Below, in pieces: positions 32,311-36,676 of a DNA stretch of 36,676 bases. A model generated the notes under the pieces. That model searched no databases, was not told the DNA's origin, and saw only the letters and a list, made by a program, of their open reading frames with translations. Origin of the DNA: Betaproteobacteria bacterium (lineage in GTDB: Bacteria; Pseudomonadota; Gammaproteobacteria; Burkholderiales; SG8-39); contig CANJXQ010000024.1 of the NCBI GenBank assembly GCA_947478805.1, positions 1 to 36,676 of the forward strand, read 5' to 3'. The position numbers and the translations under genes are program-made. The number at the start of each line of letters is the position of its first letter. Position 1 is the stretch's first letter.

Positions 32311-32916
32311 TCAGGGGGCCTGCTTGGACGCGGCGGGGGCGGCGGGGGCGACCTTGGCCGCCGCCTTGGCCGAAGTGCGACGCAGCATCTCGACGCGCAT
32401 TTCACCGAACTGCGAGCGCGTGGTGTGCTCCACCATGGAAGTGCCGACGAAGGGCGGCACCCAGACCGTCGGCACCGACTCAGCGCGATAGACAACGCGC
32501 GTCCCCTCGCCCTCCCTGACCAGCTTCACGGTGCCGTCCAGGCGTTCGAAATCGCCGCTCACCCCCTGGAAGCGCATCGATTCGAGCAGCATCATCACCT
32601 CGATATCGCGCACGGCCTCGTACTTGATCGAGAAAGGCCCGAGGGGAATCTTCCCCGATTGCTTCAGGCGATAAGTATTGCCTTCCCGCTTGACGATTTC
32701 GCTGCTCGTGATGCTGGGAATGAATTTCTCCATGTTGTCCCAGTCAGTCATGACGGCCCACACTTCTTCCAGCGGGGCATTGACAATCATGTCCACATCG
32801 ATGGCCATGACTTTTCCGGTCTTGACGGCCTTCACCTGGACGTCCCGATCGCGCGCCATGGTCGCCGTCGGCAACACCAGGATTGCCGCCAGAAGGAGTA
32901 ACCGCATTGTCTTCAT
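32311..32916 (-). CDS. exported SRPBCC/START-like protein
   Basis: The 201-residue protein starts MKTMRLLLLAAILVLPTATMA, a signal peptide, and then carries an SRPBCC helix-grip fold: DVDMIVNAPLEEVWAVMTDW at the start, FIPSITSSEIVKREG in the middle, and a long C-terminal helix. The Ala/Pro/Lys-rich tail (SAKAAAKVAPAAPAASKQAP) is a low-complexity extension. SRPBCC proteins bind hydrophobic ligands. ATG 32916 is chosen; a second ATG at 32907 would also leave the signal intact. The MmgE/PrpD gene ends 10 bp upstream, so both are likely one transcript that continues to hrpA. Confidence 0.82.
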   Translation of the reverse strand: MKTMRLLLLAAILVLPTATMARDRDVQVKAVKTGKVMAIDVDMIVNAPLEEVWAVMTDWDNMEKFIPSITSSEIVKREGNTYRLKQSGKIPLGPFSIKYEAVRDIEVMMLLESMRFQGVSGDFERLDGTVKLVREGEGTRVVYRAESVPTVWVPPFVGTSMVEHTTRSQFGEMRVEMLRRTSAKAAAKVAPAAPAASKQAP

Positions 32917-32926
32917 TGCGCGCACG

Positions 32927-34279
32927 TCAGGGAGCATGCGCGGCAAAGGCGTCGCGCAGCAGGTCCAGGTTGCCGTCGGGAAGCGCCATCACGAACGCGT
33001 TCAGCCCGTCCATTGCCCGCGGTGCAATGCCAAGATCGCCTGCCATGCGGCGCAGCTGCGCGAGCGTCCGGTCGAGACCGAAGGTGTAGTCCATGGGCGT
33101 GACCCTCTCCGCATGCCGGATGACGTCGCCCTTGCGCGGATAGTAGAAGATCTCGCTCGCCGGATAGCCGATGGCCGGATTGGACACCACCTCGATTTTT
33201 TCAATCAGCGCCTGCACGGCGACATCGTCGTGCACATCGAGGTCGGCAATTTCCACCCGGCCGCGCACCAGCGCCGTGGCCACGCAGAACGGCGTGCTGA
33301 GCAAGGTTTCCGAACTGCGGGAAAACGGGCCCTTCAGGGTCATGCCGGGCACCATGTAGGGGTTGACGTGTACCTCTATGCGATCAGGCTCGGCACCCGA
33401 GAGCCTGGGACGCATGGCAATGGCACCCGCCACCGCCGACTGGTTGTGCGCGCACACCGGATACGGTTTGAACATGACGCGCATCTGTATCCAGTCGCGC
33501 CCGAGCGCGTCCAGATCCCCTGTAGCAAGCGCCCGTTTCGCGAAGACGCGGGCAAAACCGAATTTCCCCTCGAAGGCCTCGCGCGCGCCCACCGAACCCA
33601 CCATGGCCAGTTCCACCGCCGACAGCGCCGACTGCCCGGCCATGCCGAGCTGGAAGCGCCACTCATCCGAGCCCTCGGCAATGGTCTGTGCATTGCCTCC
33701 GTCGAAGGCCACGGCATGCGCCAGCGCGTGGCGCGTCACGGTCGCATCCAGTTCCAGAAGTCGGCAGGCGGCCGCCGTCGCGCCGATCAGGCCGTACAGC
33801 GCTGATGCGCGAAATCCGGCGGCGAGCGTGTCACGGGCGAGCGCCGCCTCGAGCTGACCGCCTACTTCATAGCCCGCGATCACTGCCGGCAACAGGTTGG
33901 CGGTCTTCGCGCCCTTGGCCTCGATCAGGCCGGTCAATAGGGGAATGATGACCGCACCCAGGTGCGCCGTGCCGCAGGTGTCTTCCTGCGCTCGCGCATG
34001 GAACAGTGCGGTATTGGCCATCAGGGCGCTGGGCAGCGGGGCACGCCGGCCGTCGATCAGCACCGTGGCAGGCCCGCTGGCCCCACCGTCCACGCTGCGC
34101 GCCGCTCGCTCGCCGATCGCCGCCGTGCGCTCGTTCTTGCCGCACAGCGCGATGCCGTAACCATAGAGCAGGCAGGAGCGGGCCATCGACACGACCTCGG
34201 CAGGCACGCGCTCGACCTTCAGTCCTGCGGCAAACGCAGCCAGCCGCTCGGCGACCGTCATGGATGTGTTTCCTGGCAT
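32927..34279 (-). CDS. MmgE/PrpD family protein
   Basis: The protein, 450 residues from ATG 34279, has the MmgE/PrpD start TVAERLAAFAAGLKVERVP and then LLYGYGIALCGKNERTAAIG. The helical domain includes LFHARAQEDTCGTAHLGAVIIP and GYEVGGQLEAAL, and the second domain MFKPYPVCAHNQSAV. PrpD is the 2-methylcitrate dehydratase of propionate catabolism; relatives include cis-aconitate decarboxylase, but many have unknown substrates. The typical family pattern DDxxxxxxxHPG is replaced by EDTCGTAHLG, so dehydratase activity is not certain. ATG 34279 leaves a normal N-terminus; ATGs at 34354 and 34261 are alternatives. It diverges from the alpha/beta hydrolase gene, with about 180 bp between. Confidence 0.87.
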   Translation of the reverse strand: MPGNTSMTVAERLAAFAAGLKVERVPAEVVSMARSCLLYGYGIALCGKNERTAAIGERAARSVDGGASGPATVLIDGRRAPLPSALMANTALFHARAQEDTCGTAHLGAVIIPLLTGLIEAKGAKTANLLPAVIAGYEVGGQLEAALARDTLAAGFRASALYGLIGATAAACRLLELDATVTRHALAHAVAFDGGNAQTIAEGSDEWRFQLGMAGQSALSAVELAMVGSVGAREAFEGKFGFARVFAKRALATGDLDALGRDWIQMRVMFKPYPVCAHNQSAVAGAIAMRPRLSGAEPDRIEVHVNPYMVPGMTLKGPFSRSSETLLSTPFCVATALVRGRVEIADLDVHDDVAVQALIEKIEVVSNPAIGYPASEIFYYPRKGDVIRHAERVTPMDYTFGLDRTLAQLRRMAGDLGIAPRAMDGLNAFVMALPDGNLDLLRDAFAAHAP

Positions 34280-34402
34280 TTTCAACTCGGGATTTTCCAC
34301 TCTCGTCGGGAGGGCAGTGATGATACCAGCCGGGTCCGGTGAATCGCTGGCCATGATTCTCGCTTGCTGCCTGCGTATGGCAGCTGATCTGGCGCAAATC
34401 GC

Positions 34403-34431
34403 TTGGTTTCCCGGCACGCGGCAGGTACGAT
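34403..34431 (+). promoter_or_regulatory. candidate promoter of the alpha/beta hydrolase gene
   Basis: TTGGTT (34403-34408) and TACGAT (34426-34431) are 17 bp apart, and the ATG at 34459 follows 27 bp later. The boxes match the sigma-70 consensus at three and four of six positions. It lies in the divergent gap before the MmgE/PrpD gene. Confidence 0.3.
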
Positions 34432-34458
34432 CCACTCAAGTTCCACAGGACAGCATGC

Positions 34459-35445
34459 ATGACCAACCCAACGCCCATCGTCTGCGAAGAATTCATGGTT
34501 CCCTCGGCCGACCCGGGGATTTCGCTGTACGTGCGCAACAAGCGCCCGCAGGGCATGACCTCATTTGAGCCGGACAAGATCCTGCTCTATGTGCACGGCG
34601 CCACCTACCCTGCCGAGACCTCGTTCGATCTCCCGCTGAACGGCTTCTCGTGGATGGACACCATCGCCCGCCACGGCCACGACGTGTACCTCATGGATGT
34701 GCGCGGCTACGGCGCATCCACCCGCCCGCCCGAGATGGACGCTCCTGCGGAGGCCCATCCGCCCATTGTTCGCACCGAGACGGCGGTCAAGGACGTCGGC
34801 TCCGTGGTGGACTTCATCCTAGCGCGCCGCGCAGTCCCCAGGATCAACCTCATGGGCTGGTCCTGGGGCACCAGCATCATGGGCTGCTACACCACGCGCA
34901 ACAACGCCAAGGTCAACCGGCTGGTGCTCTATGCGCCGCTGTGGCTGCGCAGCAGCCCGACGCTGCTGCAGACTGACGGCAAACCCTTGGGTGCCTACCG
35001 GACGGTATCCACCGCCGCAGCGAAGCGCCGCTGGTTCACCGGCGTGGCCGAAGACCAGCACGCCACCCTCATTCCGCCGGGCTGGTTCGAGGCGTGGCTG
35101 GCCGCGACCTTCGCCACCGACCCGGTCGGCTCAAGGCAAGTGCCCCCGGTATTGCGCGTGCCCAACGGCGTGCTGCAGGACAACCAGGAGTTCTGGATGG
35201 CCGGCAAGCCCTACTACGACCCAGCCGACATCCGCGTGCCCACATTCCTCGCGCATGCCGAGTGGGACGCGGACACGCCGAGCTACATGCTGTCGGGCTA
35301 CTTCGCCAGGCTCACCCAAGCACCGTACAAGCGCTATGTGGAAATCGGCGAAGGCACGCACAGCATCCTGATGGAAAAAAACCGCATGCAACTCTTCCAG
35401 GCGGTGCAGCAGTTTCTCGACGAGCGCATCGAACCCAACCAGTAA
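34459..35445 (+). CDS. alpha/beta hydrolase
   Basis: The 328-residue protein has the alpha/beta-hydrolase order: strand LLYVHGATYPA with the oxyanion HG near 46-47, strand DVYLMDVRGYGAST, and the nucleophile elbow GWSWGTS with Ser135. The acid is probably Asp in AEWDADTPS and the base His in EGTHSILMEK close to the C-terminus. It hydrolyses an ester, amide or C-C bond of unknown identity. No signal peptide is seen, so it is cytosolic. ATG 34459 has AGGACA just before. The 3-hydroxyisobutyrate-dehydrogenase-like gene follows 85 bp later on the same strand. The upstream gap is 179 bp. Confidence 0.87.
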   Translation: MTNPTPIVCEEFMVPSADPGISLYVRNKRPQGMTSFEPDKILLYVHGATYPAETSFDLPLNGFSWMDTIARHGHDVYLMDVRGYGASTRPPEMDAPAEAHPPIVRTETAVKDVGSVVDFILARRAVPRINLMGWSWGTSIMGCYTTRNNAKVNRLVLYAPLWLRSSPTLLQTDGKPLGAYRTVSTAAAKRRWFTGVAEDQHATLIPPGWFEAWLAATFATDPVGSRQVPPVLRVPNGVLQDNQEFWMAGKPYYDPADIRVPTFLAHAEWDADTPSYMLSGYFARLTQAPYKRYVEIGEGTHSILMEKNRMQLFQAVQQFLDERIEPNQ

Positions 35446-35530
35446 CGGTGCAGCAGCCGGAGCGGAGCGCGAAATGCTCAGTTGCCACTGAGGCCCACTC
35501 GCACTGATAGGCATTCAAAGGGAGTCTCGC

Positions 35531-36394
35531 ATGACGGACGTTGGCAAGGATCTACGTGTCGGATTCGTCGGGCTGGGCGAGATCGGCGTGCCGATGGCGC
35601 GCCGCATCATGCAGGCCGGCTGGCCCCTCACCGTCTACGCGCGCCGGCCTCAGGTGCTGGAACCCTTCAGGAACACGACTGCCGTCATCGCCAGGTCTCT
35701 TCGCGAACTGGGCGAGCGCTCCGACATCGTCGGCATCTGCGTCTTCGACGACCAGCAGGTTGAAGACGTCATCCTCGGCGACGGCATTCTGTCCGGCATG
35801 CGCCGCGGCGGCATCCTGCTCATCCACAGCACCGCGCACCGCGACACCTGCCGCCGCATGGCCGAAGCCGCAGCACCTCTGGGCGTCGCGGTGCTGGATG
35901 CGCCGATCAGCGGCGGACCGGATGGCGCCAATGCCGGCACCCTCGGCGTCATGGTCGGCGGCGATGCACAGGCATTCGAGCGCAGCCGTCCCGTGCTCGA
36001 GAGTTTTGCCCGGAATGTTCGGCGCGTGGGGCCGGTAGGCAGCGGCCAGGCCGCCAAGATCATCAACAATGCGCTGTATTCGGCGCAGGGAAAGCTGGTG
36101 CACGAGGCCATCACACTGGGAGAGGCGCTCGGCCTGGACCGCAAGGCGTTGATCGATCTGCTGCAGGCAAGCTCCTCCGACAGCTTCGTGCTCAGGCGCT
36201 ACGCCGTCACGGCCTCGCTCGAATACTGGGTGAATCATCGCGGCACGGCCAAGGGCAATGTCACCAATGTGCTGGGCAAGGATGCGGACCTGTACCTGGG
36301 CCTGGAGGACGCAGCCGGCGGCGATGCGGGTGACGTAGGGCGGCTGGCGCAGGCGTTCGTTACAGCGCTGCGCGCACTGAATGTTGGGAAGTGA
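35531..36394 (+). CDS. NAD(P)-dependent beta-hydroxyacid dehydrogenase (3-hydroxyisobutyrate dehydrogenase family)
   Basis: The 287-residue protein has the N-terminal Rossmann motif GFVGLGEIGVPMA, the substrate-binding DAPISGGPDGANAGTLGVMV (about 123-142) and GSGQAAKIINN with the catalytic Lys176. These are the three signatures of the beta-hydroxyacid dehydrogenase family, which includes 3-hydroxyisobutyrate, tartronate-semialdehyde and imine reductases. AAAGGGAG precedes the ATG at 35531. The C-terminal end is about 10 residues shorter than in valine-pathway enzymes. The substrate is not assignable, but the neighbouring hydrolase and thiolase-like genes suit a role in acyl or hydroxyacid breakdown. 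Confidence 0.88.
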   Translation: MTDVGKDLRVGFVGLGEIGVPMARRIMQAGWPLTVYARRPQVLEPFRNTTAVIARSLRELGERSDIVGICVFDDQQVEDVILGDGILSGMRRGGILLIHSTAHRDTCRRMAEAAAPLGVAVLDAPISGGPDGANAGTLGVMVGGDAQAFERSRPVLESFARNVRRVGPVGSGQAAKIINNALYSAQGKLVHEAITLGEALGLDRKALIDLLQASSSDSFVLRRYAVTASLEYWVNHRGTAKGNVTNVLGKDADLYLGLEDAAGGDAGDVGRLAQAFVTALRALNVGK

Positions 36395-36461
36395 TGCCTG
36401 AGCACATCTAACAATACAGCACCACAGCGACACGACAGATCCGCCACGTGTGCCTTGTACT

Positions 36462-36490
36462 TTGCGTTTTGTGGCACCGGCATCTAAACT
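36462..36490 (+). promoter_or_regulatory. candidate promoter of the thiolase-like gene
   Basis: TTGCGT (36462-36467) and TAAACT (36485-36490) are separated by 17 bp, and the ATG at 36530 follows 39 bp later with ACAGGAG as ribosome-binding site. This lies in the 135-bp gap after the dehydrogenase and suggests a separate transcript for the thiolase-like gene. Confidence 0.4.
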
Positions 36491-36529
36491 CGTCCCGCAT
36501 CCATATCATGCCGTTACAGGAGTAGATGA

Positions 36530-36676
36530 ATGAGCCTTTCAGGAGCAGCCTATATCGCCGGCGCGTTCGAGCATCCGACGCGCTTCGCCCCGGACAAGTC
36601 GGTGGCGCTGCTGCACGCCGAGTGCGCGCGCGGCGCGCTCGACGACGCCGGCCTCACCTTCGATGACGTGGACGCC
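36530..36676 (+). CDS. thiolase-superfamily protein, N-terminal fragment (runs off the window)
   Basis: The last 49 codons begin at ATG 36530, after a clear ACAGGAG, and read to the window edge. They start MSLSGAAYIAGAFEHPTR and continue SVALLHAECARGALDDAGL with DDVDA at the edge, which matches the start of thiolase and SCP-x-type acetyl-CoA acetyltransferase or lipid-transfer proteins. The catalytic Cys lies further on and cannot be seen. Such enzymes are often found next to steroid or fatty acid breakdown genes. Confidence 0.72.
   Translation, partial: MSLSGAAYIAGAFEHPTRFAPDKSVALLHAECARGALDDAGLTFDDVDA

Overview
The window is GC-rich, densely packed chromosomal DNA that reads like a free-living aerobic betaproteobacterium, probably Burkholderiales-like. 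The evidence is a Bug/TctC solute-binding protein, a NhaR–HPF–TerC neighbourhood, a full-length HrpA helicase, a MoxR/DUF58/transglutaminase trio, and many small-molecule catabolic enzymes. The lineage is inferred from gene families; no rRNA, tRNA, phage, insertion sequence or CRISPR array was seen.

Layout. 1-5248 (+): the end of a [2Fe-2S] small subunit and two tandem paralogous molybdenum-hydroxylase large subunits. 5249-7654 (+): a hairpin-rich repeat element, a quinone-reductase-like enzyme and an MFS transporter. 7694-10435: an amidohydrolase (-) with a palindromic operator-like site, an exported AlgH-like protein (+) and an exported phosphoesterase (-). 10464-15249: a persulfide dioxygenase-rhodanese fusion (+), NhaR (-), an HPF-like ribosome factor (+), a possible small membrane protein (+), a TerC transporter (+) and an exported methyltransferase-fold protein (+). 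15320-19753 (-): MoxR ATPase, DUF58 protein and membrane transglutaminase, with similar short repeats at both ends. 19918-27318 (-): a catabolic block of monooxygenase, YciI, class II aldolase, D-aminoacylase-like and amidohydrolase genes, ending in a frameshifted TctC-type binding protein. 27498-28181 (-): a ribbon-helix-helix/PIN toxin-antitoxin pair inside a 44-bp imperfect direct repeat. 28363-34279 (-): HrpA, an exported SRPBCC protein and an MmgE/PrpD protein. 34459-36676 (+): an alpha/beta hydrolase, a 3-hydroxyisobutyrate-dehydrogenase-like oxidoreductase and the start of a thiolase-like gene.

How the genes fit together. Much of the window suits oxidation and ring or amide opening of carboxylic or cyclic substrates: molybdenum hydroxylases, a flavin monooxygenase, three amidohydrolase-fold enzymes, an aldolase, MmgE/PrpD, a hydrolase, a beta-hydroxyacid dehydrogenase and a thiolase. 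No substrate can be read from the sequence. The other genes are housekeeping or stress functions: sulfide detoxification, cation homeostasis, ribosome hibernation and RNA helicase.

The most unusual signals are the toxin-antitoxin cassette bracketed by hairpin-forming direct repeats, the paired molybdenum subunits with a non-canonical active-site loop, a flavin monooxygenase with both key positions of the Baeyer-Villiger fingerprint changed, and two normally cytosolic folds (AlgH, SAM methyltransferase) carrying signal peptides.
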